Positions 1 through 5,730 of a stretch of 6,047 nucleotides of DNA are shown in pieces. Below the pieces are notes generated by a model. That model ran no database searches and was not told the DNA's origin. It saw only the letters and a program-made list of their open reading frames with translations. The first letter of the stretch is position 1. Each line of letters starts with the position of its first letter. Origin of the DNA: an uncultured Bacillota bacterium (GTDB lineage Bacteria; Bacillota; Clostridia; Peptostreptococcales; Anaerovoracaceae). The stretch covers positions 1-6,047 of the forward strand of contig CAMNNG010000069.1 in the NCBI GenBank assembly GCA_946545145.1, given 5' to 3'. A program made the position numbers and the translations under genes.

Positions 1-2
1 TT

Positions 3-185
3 TTTGCCAAAACACCCAATGAAGCGAATCGGCTAAAGGAAGCAAAGCATCTCAGACAGACGAATCGGCTAAAGAAAGCAAAGCGTCTCAGGCAGGCGAA
101 TCGGCTAAAGGAAGCAAAGCATCTCAGGCAGGCGAATCGGCTAAAGGAAGCAAAGCATCTCAGGCAGGCGAACAAGCTCAGGTAA
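3..185 (+). other. possible 3' end of a convergent repetitive ORF
   Basis: A plus-strand frame is open from the window edge to a TAA at 183-185. It reads FAKTPNEANRLKEAK, then 12-residue repeats rich in Lys, Arg, Leu and Ala, and ends ANKLR. If real it is the tail of a basic, probably helical, repetitive protein transcribed towards the BCCT gene. Against this, there is no start or domain in view, and the unit uses CTA, CGG and AGG codons. The alternative frame gives a more linker-like composition but is blocked by the TGA at 20-22. The array could equally be non-coding. I do not recognise it. Confidence 0.2.
25..182. repeat. 36-base direct tandem repeat, four full copies plus a decayed fifth
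   Basis: Copies start at 25, 61, 97 and 133, each beginning CGAATCGGCTAAAG and spaced exactly 36 bases apart. A fifth starts at 169 but keeps only CGAA before diverging into AAGCTCAGG. Copies 3 and 4 are identical. Copy 1 has two G-to-A differences near its end, and copy 2 has one G-to-A and one A-to-G difference. The units abut with no spacers. A period divisible by three fits a coding repeat of 12 residues, but three readings compete. In the frame open from base 3 the unit reads ANRLKEAKHLRQ. In the next frame it reads like a Ser/Ala/Lys/Gly linker (ESAKGSKASQAG), with a TGA at 20-22 just before the array and no start codon. The minus strand also has one open frame. Whether it is coding is undecided. 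Confidence 0.9.
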
Positions 186-187
186 GT

Positions 188-215
188 AAAAGAGCCGGCC
201 ATGGAAGACCGGCTC
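188..215 (-). terminator. intrinsic terminator of the nitrilase-BCCT transcript
   Basis: GAGCCGG (192-198) and CCGGCTC (209-215) form a perfect 7-base-pair, mostly G/C stem with a 10-base loop. On the minus strand the stem is followed by TTTTACTT, a short U-tract, and it lies about 40 bases past the BCCT stop codon. That geometry suits an intrinsic terminator for leftward transcription. On the plus strand the stem is followed by GTATAGTA, so it would be a poor terminator in that direction. Confidence 0.75.
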
Positions 216-255
216 GTATAGTACTCATATAGTATTTGTCATGTCTGTTGTTCTA

Positions 256-1830
256 TTATTCGTCCGTCGCCTCGTAAGCGTGATCGATCAGATTGTCTGC
301 GATCTCAGTCTTATCGAATAATTTGTGCTTTCTGATCAGGACGATGAGGCTGCCTGTTGCCGCGATCATTATCAGCGCGGCGAACATGCCGCCGAAGTTG
401 GCGATGATCTTGACGCCGTCGACTCCGACTGCGGCTATCATGATGTAGCCGATGCCCATGGCGATGACTGTCCAGACTATCTTCAGCCAGTTCGGAGCAT
501 CCGGGTGATCCGGAGAGATTCCCTTCGTGGAGATGCCGGCCATGACGAGGGCGTTCGAGTCGCAGGCCGTAACTGTCGACAGGAATATAAGGATAACGAA
601 TACGGGGATGACTATCACGCCGCCCGGGAAGGAAGCGAGCATCTCGTATGGAACGTTCTCTACTCCTGCGTCATAGGCTGCTCCAAGATCTGCAATACCT
701 GCGTGGTTGACCCAGAGGGCGGTGCCGCTTACTATGATCATCCAGAATCCGCTTATTGCTGCGCCAACGAGAACGTACATGCCGAGCATCTCTCTGACGG
801 TACGGCCCTTGGCGATGCGGCCCATGAAAGCTCCCGACGTCGGGGCCCAGGCCATCCAGCTGAACCAGTAGAATGTGGTCCACCACTGCGGCCACTGGCT
901 TTCGACCGATTCTCCTGTGATGAGGATCTTCTCGAGGAATGTGCCGGCAAAGCCGCCAAACGCTTCGGTCGAAAGGTTGAACAGGAATGAAGCGTTCGAA
1001 ACGACCAGAAGGAAGGTGAGGAATGCTCCGAAGCCGACGACGTTGATGTTCGAAAGGATCTTGAGGCCTTTCTGAAGACCGGATACTGCTGAGCAGATGA
1101 CGGTCACGGAAAGGATGATTCCGACGATCAGCCACATGCGCGGATTCGACTCTGCGCCAGTGATCTTGGCTACGCCGCCGGATATGTTCATGAATGCCTG
1201 CGCTACGCTGCCGGCCATGCCGCATGCGATCGAGAAGAGAGTTATCGCGTCGATGACCTGCATCCACTTTCTCTTGTAGACTCTGTCGCCGAGGAGCGGC
1301 GAGACTTCAGATGCGATCGAGAAGGGGCGCTTGGCATTGTAGTACATGAAAGCGAATACGACGCCCGGAAGCGCATACATTGCGTACGGAATGATCGTCC
1401 AGTGGAGGAACATGGTCTCCATGGCGAACTTCATTGCTTCAGGCGATTGGGGTTCTATCCCGTAAATTTCAGTCGGGGGATAAAGAAAATGTGCGATAGG
1501 TTCGCCCGGTCCCCAGAAGAGGATGCCGGCGGCCATCGTGGTGCAGAGCATGATGGTGAACCAGCTGAATGTAGAAAGCTCCGGCTTTGCGTCTTTGCCT
1601 CCGATCCGGACTTTTCCGAAGTCGGAGAACATCGCGCAGACCGACACCACAACGATGGCGAGAGCCAGAATGCTTGCAGCCCATCCTGCGTTTTTGATGA
1701 TCCAGTTGTTGATCGTGTTGATGAGCCCGAGAAAAGCTTCCTGGTTGAGGATGCTGATCAGCACAAAAGCGGCCAGAACGATGAACGGCGGGAAAAATGC
1801 GATCTTCCTCAGTTTGTTGTTTGTTTCCAT
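256..1830 (-). CDS. BCCT-family betaine/carnitine/choline-type transporter
   Basis: This 524-residue membrane protein imports, or exchanges, a quaternary-amine type solute such as glycine betaine, choline or carnitine. Twelve hydrophobic segments are visible, roughly at 12-29, 50-69, 89-110, 141-163, 191-218, 232-251, 262-284, 316-338, 348-372, 403-430, 448-469 and 475-499. The length and the extra two N-terminal helices fit the family (LeuT fold). Family marks are FWGPGEP (105-111) in helix 3, HWTIIPYAMY (143-152) in helix 4, FYWFSWMAW then GRIAKGRTVRE in and after helix 8 (320-347), and TACDSNALVM (421-430) in helix 10. Several key positions differ from BetP/OpuD (see findings), so the substrate and the coupling ion cannot be assigned. 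ATG at 1830 has AGAGG (1839-1843) eight bases upstream. It lies 101 bases downstream of the nitrilase gene, probably in the same transcript, and a terminator follows. Confidence 0.93.
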   Translation of the reverse strand: METNNKLRKIAFFPPFIVLAAFVLISILNQEAFLGLINTINNWIIKNAGWAASILALAIVVVSVCAMFSDFGKVRIGGKDAKPELSTFSWFTIMLCTTMAAGILFWGPGEPIAHFLYPPTEIYGIEPQSPEAMKFAMETMFLHWTIIPYAMYALPGVVFAFMYYNAKRPFSIASEVSPLLGDRVYKRKWMQVIDAITLFSIACGMAGSVAQAFMNISGGVAKITGAESNPRMWLIVGIILSVTVICSAVSGLQKGLKILSNINVVGFGAFLTFLLVVSNASFLFNLSTEAFGGFAGTFLEKILITGESVESQWPQWWTTFYWFSWMAWAPTSGAFMGRIAKGRTVREMLGMYVLVGAAISGFWMIIVSGTALWVNHAGIADLGAAYDAGVENVPYEMLASFPGGVIVIPVFVILIFLSTVTACDSNALVMAGISTKGISPDHPDAPNWLKIVWTVIAMGIGYIMIAAVGVDGVKIIANFGGMFAALIMIAATGSLIVLIRKHKLFDKTEIADNLIDHAYEATDE

Positions 1831-1857
1831 ACTAATAACCTCTACTTTTATCTATTT

Positions 1858-1887
1858 CATATACGCAGGCAGGTCAGTCCGTTTCAA
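1858..1887 (-). promoter_or_regulatory. weak candidate promoter for the BCCT gene
   Basis: Reading leftward, TTGAAA (1882-1887) is followed after 18 bases by TATATG (1858-1863), about 28 bases before the BCCT start codon. The -35 matches consensus well, but the -10 lacks the conserved final T. It could give the transporter its own transcription, but the match is modest and the site sits inside a potential hairpin. Confidence 0.25.
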
Positions 1888-1920
1888 AGGGCGCTTCGGA
1901 TCATGACCGAGGCCGCCTGC
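1865..1920 (-). other. long imperfect hairpin between the nitrilase and BCCT genes
   Basis: Three nested complementary pairs share one centre: GCAGGC (1865-1870) with GCCTGC (1915-1920), GGTCA (1872-1876) with TGACC (1904-1908), and TCCG (1878-1881) with CGGA (1897-1900), separated by small internal bulges. It occupies most of the gap between the two genes. No U-tract follows it on the minus strand, so a plain terminator is unlikely. It could be an RNA-processing site, an attenuator or an mRNA-stabilising structure. No known riboswitch was recognised. Confidence 0.4.
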
Positions 1921-1931
1921 TATATATATGA

Positions 1932-2753
1932 TCAATAGGTGTAGAGATCCTTCCTTATGTCGTCGAGTACTGTGTTGTCCGATCTCTCCTTTTTCAGTAC
2001 GCGAAGGTCGATGTTTGAGTAAGCGATTCCTTCTTCTGTCTCTCCAAGTCCTGCGAGAACATCTCCCGTAGGTTCGATTATCCTGCTGAGCCCGGCAAAA
2101 GCACCTTCTTCGCCGCACGGACCTGTAAGGTTCGGCGCTGCGATGAAGACGAGATCGTCGAGAGCTCTGCATGAAAGATCAAGCTTCCACCAACGTGAAA
2201 AGTATGATCCTGTGCGCCATGCGGAAGGCACGAGAATAAGCTCGGCTCCCTTCATAGTGAGTACGCGGGCCGTTTCGGGGAAGCAGGCATCGTAGCAGAT
2301 CAGTATGCCGATCTTTCCGAGCTTCGTCTCCCAGACGGGGAGAAGGTTGCCGGCGATGAGATTGCTTTTTTCCGTGCCTACAAGATGCGCCTTCGAATAG
2401 CTGCAGACCGTGTTTCCTTCATCGTCGATGAGGAAGGCGCTGTTCCTGACGCCGTCGTTCGATCTTGCAAAGAAGGGCACCAGTATGTGCACCCCGTGTT
2501 CTTTTGCGAGGAGCTTCATAGTCTGCATGCAGTTGCCGTCGATCGGCTCCGCGTGGACGATGATCTCTTCTATACGGTCCGGGTCGTACCCGGTGAGGAA
2601 TCCTTCCGGAAGGCAGATGAGGTCAGCGCCTTCTCCGGCTGCTTCTTCAACGAATTCAACTGCCCGGGCGAGATTCGTCCAGGTGTCGAAGAGTTTGCTT
2701 TTCATCTGTACGACGGCTACGGTGTAGCGGTCTTTTTTAGTTTTGCTGCTCAT
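1932..2753 (-). CDS. nitrilase-superfamily carbon-nitrogen hydrolase
   Basis: This 273-residue cytoplasmic enzyme should hydrolyse a C-N bond of an amide or carbamoyl compound through a cysteine thiol. The complete catalytic triad is visible: Glu50 in CLPEGF, Lys121 in YSKAHL, and Cys153 in LICYDACFPE. The N-terminal TVAVVQMK strand, the NSAFLIDDEGN segment and the SRIIEPTGDVLA segment near the C-terminus are typical of the family, and the length is usual. The substrate is not clear. Omega-amidase, carbamoylputrescine or N-carbamoyl amino-acid amidohydrolase, and simple amidase are all possible. The start at 2753 (MSSKTKK) is chosen over an upstream in-frame ATG at 2825 because it has GAGG seven bases upstream and puts TVAVVQ near the N-terminus. 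The extra 24 residues look non-homologous, and the 2825 codon lies only about nine bases from the likely transcript start. It is followed by the BCCT transporter, suggesting import and hydrolysis of a related compound (inference). Confidence 0.92.
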   Translation of the reverse strand: MSSKTKKDRYTVAVVQMKSKLFDTWTNLARAVEFVEEAAGEGADLICLPEGFLTGYDPDRIEEIIVHAEPIDGNCMQTMKLLAKEHGVHILVPFFARSNDGVRNSAFLIDDEGNTVCSYSKAHLVGTEKSNLIAGNLLPVWETKLGKIGILICYDACFPETARVLTMKGAELILVPSAWRTGSYFSRWWKLDLSCRALDDLVFIAAPNLTGPCGEEGAFAGLSRIIEPTGDVLAGLGETEEGIAYSNIDLRVLKKERSDNTVLDDIRKDLYTY

Positions 2754-2760
2754 TGAATGA

Positions 2761-2764
2761 CCTC
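2761..2764 (-). promoter_or_regulatory. ribosome binding site that fixes the nitrilase start
   Basis: GAGG on the minus strand lies seven bases before the ATG at 2753. No similar site precedes the in-frame ATG at 2825, so the shorter protein is favoured. Confidence 0.7.
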
Positions 2765-2840
2765 GCGTCCTTTCCGGCCGATTTCGGCGCAGAAGAATCC
2801 ATGGTGCATCATCAAACGGATGCATCTTAACATTTTTTGT

Positions 2841-2869
2841 AATATATCAGAAAATACTGTCTTTGGCAA
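2841..2869 (-). promoter_or_regulatory. sigma-70/SigA-type promoter for the nitrilase-BCCT transcript
   Basis: On the minus strand TTGCCA (2864-2869) and TATATT (2841-2846) are separated by exactly 17 bases. Each hexamer matches consensus at five of six positions. The predicted transcript start is near 2834, giving a leader of about 80 bases before the nitrilase ATG at 2753. The site lies in the gap after the thioesterase gene, so the nitrilase and transporter can be transcribed independently of the glpK operon. Confidence 0.7.
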
Positions 2870-2870
2870 T

Positions 2871-2897
2871 AGCACCTGCCGGCGGCAGATATGTGCT
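2871..2897 (-). terminator. hairpin after the thioesterase gene, possible weak terminator
   Basis: AGCAC/GTGCT (2871-2875, 2893-2897) enclose CTGCC/GGCAG (2876-2880, 2884-2888) around a three-base loop, with an unpaired ATAT (2889-2892) on one side. It begins one base past the thioesterase TAG. The minus-strand sequence after the stem is ATTGCCAAAG, with no U-tract, so it may stabilise the mRNA 3' end or terminate poorly. The promoter of the next block starts directly after it. Confidence 0.4.
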
Positions 2898-2898
2898 G

Positions 2899-3252
2899 CT
2901 AGTCCTGCTTGATCTGGCGGGGACGTCCTTCATCGTCGACAGCGACGTACGTGAACAGTCCTTCGACCGACGGAGCATCTTTGCCGTCGATGGTAACGGT
3001 CACTCTTACGGTCACGGACGTGCGGCCGCTCTTTTCGACTTCGCCGCGGATCGTGATGACGTCGCCGTTATTGATCGGTTCGCGGAAAACGACGTCGTTG
3101 ATGCCGACAGTCGTCACGTGCGGGCCGGCAAATCTCTGAGAAGTGATGCCGGCTATCTCATCCATCCATGTCATGAGGATGCCGCCTGCAAGAACGTCCT
3201 TCTGATTCAGCTCTCTGGGCTGGATAGCCCTAGTCATAACAGTTCCGGTCAT
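2899..3252 (-). CDS. YciA-like hotdog-fold acyl-CoA thioesterase
   Basis: This 117-residue protein should hydrolyse acyl-CoA thioesters to free acid and CoA in the cytoplasm, acting as a hotdog-fold oligomer. The family signature is clear: NQKDVLAGGILMTWMDEIAG (16-35) holds the G-G-x-L/I-M and the probable catalytic Asp31. VVFREPINNGDVITI (54-68) matches the F-x-x-P-v-x-x-G-D segment, and the end LFTYVAVDDEGRPR (99-112) closely follows the YciA tail F-x-Y-V-A-V-D-x-E-G-K/R-P-R. The chosen ATG at 3252 overlaps the lipase stop as ATGA and has GGAG (3261-3264) eight bases upstream. An ATG six codons earlier (3270) lacks comparable support. The overlap suggests translational coupling to the lipase, so its substrate may be acyl-CoA made from the released fatty acid, or overflow of that pool (inference). 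Chain-length preference cannot be read from the sequence. Confidence 0.9.
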   Translation of the reverse strand: MTGTVMTRAIQPRELNQKDVLAGGILMTWMDEIAGITSQRFAGPHVTTVGINDVVFREPINNGDVITIRGEVEKSGRTSVTVRVTVTIDGKDAPSVEGLFTYVAVDDEGRPRQIKQD

Positions 3253-4175
3253 ATGTATTTCTCCATCCATTCAAGAAGATCGCTGAAGACGATGTCCTTG
3301 TCGACCTCGTTCAGTATTTCGTGGCGGTCGTTTTCATAAAGCTTTATCGATATATCCAGGATGCCCGCGTTGACGTAGCTGTCATAGCAGGCCTTCACTC
3401 CCTTGCCGGCTTCGCCGACCGGGTCTTCAGCGCCGGCCACGAAGAATACCGGAAGATCCTTTGGTATCCTGTCTATGTTCTTCGGATCCTGCGCCTGCTG
3501 GATGCCCGTGAACATCTCATGGTAGCCGTTGACCGTGAACATGTATGTGCACCACGGATCGGCCATGTATTTGTCGACATTGCTCTCCTCGCGGCTCAGC
3601 CAGTCGCACGGCGTCCTCGCCGGCTCGAACGGCTTGTTGTAGCTTCCGAACGCCATGTTGTTGATGAGGCTGCTCCTGTGATGCCAGCCCTTGACCATCG
3701 CGATCAGGCTGCAGAGCATCTTGCCCGCATTGAGCACCGGGGCGGGCTGCTGGCCCGTACCCATGATGATCGCTCCCGCAAGACCCTTGCCGTACCTCGT
3801 CAGATACTGACGGAGCAGGAAGGAGCCCATGCTGTGGCCGAGGAAAAAGTAGGGGACGCCCGGATACTTTTCAGCCGTTATGAGACGGAGCCTGTCCATG
3901 TCTTTGATGACGCACTCGTTGCCGTTCGGATGAGCGAAGAAACCGTGCTCGTCGTCCGAAGTGACCGAGCGGCCGTGGCCGAGGTGGTCGTTACCCGTCA
4001 CGTAGATTCCGTGCTCCGCGAGGAAGTAAGCGAACGCGTCATAGCGGTCGATGTACTCCACCATTCCGTGAGCGATCTGAAGGACCGCGCGGACTTCTCC
4101 GTCCGGGACCCATTCGGTCGCGAATATAGTCGTCTTGTTATCCGCTGAAGGATAAGTGAATTCGTTCTTTTCCAT
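3249..4175 (-). CDS. alpha/beta hydrolase, monoacylglycerol lipase / lysophospholipase type
   Basis: This 308-residue serine hydrolase resembles the Hydrolase_4 (serine aminopeptidase S33) group that includes monoacylglycerol lipases and bacterial lysophospholipases. The parts are all present: oxyanion-hole HGM at 36-38, the DHLGHGRS segment (63-70), the nucleophile elbow GHSMG with Ser115 (113-117), the acid Asp251 in AGAEDPVG, and the base His285 in NDRHEILNE. A lid or cap region lies between about 140 and 225. There is no signal peptide, so it probably acts in the cytoplasm or at the inner membrane face. The start at 4175 (MEKNEF) has GGAG eight bases upstream; in-frame ATGs at 4196 and 4214 lack a convincing ribosome site. 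It sits 43 bases after glpK and overlaps the thioesterase. Releasing glycerol for GlpK is the natural role (inference), but a general carboxylesterase is possible. Confidence 0.9.
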   Translation of the reverse strand: MEKNEFTYPSADNKTTIFATEWVPDGEVRAVLQIAHGMVEYIDRYDAFAYFLAEHGIYVTGNDHLGHGRSVTSDDEHGFFAHPNGNECVIKDMDRLRLITAEKYPGVPYFFLGHSMGSFLLRQYLTRYGKGLAGAIIMGTGQQPAPVLNAGKMLCSLIAMVKGWHHRSSLINNMAFGSYNKPFEPARTPCDWLSREESNVDKYMADPWCTYMFTVNGYHEMFTGIQQAQDPKNIDRIPKDLPVFFVAGAEDPVGEAGKGVKACYDSYVNAGILDISIKLYENDRHEILNEVDKDIVFSDLLEWMEKYI

Positions 4176-4196
4176 TTTTCTTTCTCCGTTTTTCAT

Positions 4197-4209
4197 GGGT
4201 GCTGCACCC
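4197..4209 (-). other. small perfect inverted repeat between glpK and the lipase gene
   Basis: GGGTGC and GCACCC are separated by a single base, in practice a five-pair stem with a three-base loop. It lies nine bases past the glpK stop and about ten bases before the lipase ribosome site (4184-4187). No U-tract follows, so it is more likely to influence mRNA stability or translation than to terminate. It could also be chance. Confidence 0.3.
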
Positions 4210-4218
4210 GTCATCTGC

Positions 4219-5715
4219 TTACTCGGCCCAGTCCTTCGAGCGCTTTACGGCTCTGTCCCAGTCGTGGAGCAGCTTTCTTCTTTCTTCGCGCTCCATCTCA
4301 GGTTCGAAGCGTGATGCATCCCCCTGCATCGAGCGCAGCTCATCTTCATCTTTCCAGAATCCAACGGTCAGTCCCGCCAGGTAAGCCGCTCCGAGAGCTG
4401 TCGCTTCTACGTTCGACGGTCTTACGACGGGTACGTCCAGGATGTCGGCCTGGAACTGCATGAGAAAGTCGTTCCTCGCGGCTCCGCCGTCGACCCTGAG
4501 GGCCGAGATGTCGACGCCGGATTCGTCCAGCATCGCCTGGAGTATGTCGCGCGTCTGGTAAGCGATCGATTCGAGGGTCGCTCTTACTACGTGTTTTCTT
4601 TCCGTTCCGCGAGTGATGCCTACGATGGTGCCTCTCGCGTACGGATCCCAGTACGGCGCGCCGAGTCCGGAAAAGGCCGGAACTACGAATACGCCGCCGG
4701 TGTCTTCGGCAGCTCTGGCGAGCTCTTCAGATTCAGAGGCTGAACTGATGAGGCCGAGGCCGTCTCTGAGCCACTGGATCGCGGCTCCCGCCTGGAAGAC
4801 GCTTCCTTCGAGGGCGTAGCGGATATTGCTGTCCCTTCCTGCTGCGATAGTCGTCAGAAGTCCGTTCTCCGAGAGGGTCATCTCGCTTCCAATATTCATC
4901 AGAAGGAAGCAGCCCGTCCCGTAAGTGTTCTTGACGTCGCCCGGCTCGAAGCAGCACTGCCCGAAGAGGGCGGACTGCTGGTCGCCGACCGCGCCGGCTA
5001 CGGGAATGGGTCCGCCGAAGAGGGACTCGTCCGTCTCGCCGTACATGGCGCCGGAGGGAAGGACTTCGGGGAGCATGCTTCTCGGGATGTCGAAGTAGTC
5101 TCTGATCCTCTCATCCCAGCATCCTTTTTCTATATCGAACAGCATCGTTCTGGATGCGTTCGTCATGTCTGTAGCGTGGACGCGGCCGCAGGTAAGATTC
5201 CATATCAGCCAGCAGTCGATCGTTCCGAAGAGGAGATCTCCCGCCTCGGCTCTTTCGCGGGCGCCGGGCGTGTTGTTCAGGATCCAGGCGATCTTCGATG
5301 CCGAAAAGTAAGCATCGGGCACGAGCCCAGTCGTCCTGTGAACGTGCTCGGACAGTCCGTCGTTGACGAGCTTCTCTATCATGTCCGCCGTCCTGCGGCA
5401 CTGCCATACGATGGCGTCCGCAACAGGCTCGCCCGTGTTTTTGTCCCATACAACGGTGGTCTCGCGCTGGTTCGTGATGCCTATGCCTGCGATGTCTTCT
5501 GTCGAGGCGCCTGCTTTTTCGATCGCTTCTTTTGCGACTTTCAGTTGGCACGCCCAGATCTCAGAAGCGTCGTGGCTGACCCAGCCGGGGTTCGGATAGA
5601 TCTGGCGGAACTCCTGCTGCGCTACGCTTACTGTATTCCCATCGTGATCGAACAGTATGGCTCTGCTGCTCGTCGTGCCCTGGTCCAGGGCCATTACATA
5701 CTTTTTCATCTGCAT
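4219..5715 (-). CDS. glpK: glycerol kinase
   Basis: This 498-residue cytoplasmic FGGY-family kinase uses ATP to turn glycerol into sn-glycerol 3-phosphate, feeding glycolysis and lipid synthesis. The sequence follows E. coli GlpK almost throughout: phosphate-binding loop ALDQGTTSSRAILFD (9-23), substrate residues in TNQRE (81-85, Arg84 and Glu85) and Tyr136, FGGY signature FSASKIAW (137-144), catalytic-base Asp245 in GDQQSALFGQ, ENGLLTTIA, TYGTGCF, PAFSGLGAPYWDPYARG, ATLESIAYQTRD and LRVDGGAARNDFLMQFQADI. The length is normal and no key residue is missing. The HPr-phosphorylated histidine of many Gram-positive GlpKs appears to be replaced by Leu232 in SLFGG. The start at 5715 (MQMKKY) has AGGAGG nine bases upstream; the next ATG at 5709 would be 15 bases away. 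It follows the phosphatase-fold gene by 13 bases and precedes the lipase. No glycerol facilitator gene is in view. Confidence 0.98.
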   Translation of the reverse strand: MQMKKYVMALDQGTTSSRAILFDHDGNTVSVAQQEFRQIYPNPGWVSHDASEIWACQLKVAKEAIEKAGASTEDIAGIGITNQRETTVVWDKNTGEPVADAIVWQCRRTADMIEKLVNDGLSEHVHRTTGLVPDAYFSASKIAWILNNTPGARERAEAGDLLFGTIDCWLIWNLTCGRVHATDMTNASRTMLFDIEKGCWDERIRDYFDIPRSMLPEVLPSGAMYGETDESLFGGPIPVAGAVGDQQSALFGQCCFEPGDVKNTYGTGCFLLMNIGSEMTLSENGLLTTIAAGRDSNIRYALEGSVFQAGAAIQWLRDGLGLISSASESEELARAAEDTGGVFVVPAFSGLGAPYWDPYARGTIVGITRGTERKHVVRATLESIAYQTRDILQAMLDESGVDISALRVDGGAARNDFLMQFQADILDVPVVRPSNVEATALGAAYLAGLTVGFWKDEDELRSMQGDASRFEPEMEREERRKLLHDWDRAVKRSKDWAE

Positions 5716-5724
5716 CTTCCGACG

Positions 5725-5730
5725 CCTCCT
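5725..5730 (-). promoter_or_regulatory. consensus ribosome binding site of glpK overlapping the upstream stop
   Basis: AGGAGG on the minus strand overlaps the TAG stop (5729-5731) of the preceding gene and sits nine bases before the glpK ATG at 5715. This fixes the start and points to one transcript with coupled translation. Confidence 0.85.

Noticed and set aside
25..182. Repeats of 36 bases as a CRISPR array
   Set aside because: The copies are directly adjacent with no unique spacers, and no cas gene is present.
192..215. The same hairpin as a terminator for plus-strand transcription of the repeat region
   Set aside because: No U-tract follows on the plus strand, so only the leftward direction is supported.
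325..1938. Long plus-strand open frames opposite the BCCT gene (325-990, 1402-1938, 1523-1906)
   Set aside because: They are antisense to a clearly conserved membrane protein, show no recognisable family, have compositions rich in Asp, Arg, His and Cys, and lack ribosome sites. They reflect the codon pattern of the real gene.
2754..2825. Nitrilase N-terminal extension from the ATG at 2825
   Set aside because: The extra 24 residues have no family match, no ribosome site precedes that ATG, and it falls almost at the predicted transcript start.
2801..2826. Repeated GATGCAYCC sequences in the nitrilase leader as an operator
   Set aside because: Two short similar nine-base words 16 bases apart can occur by chance, and they match no regulator site that I know.
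3321..4148. 275-codon plus-strand open frame opposite the lipase gene
   Set aside because: It is complementary to a hydrolase with an intact catalytic triad and its product resembles no known fold. The absence of stops is a by-product of G+C-rich codon positions.
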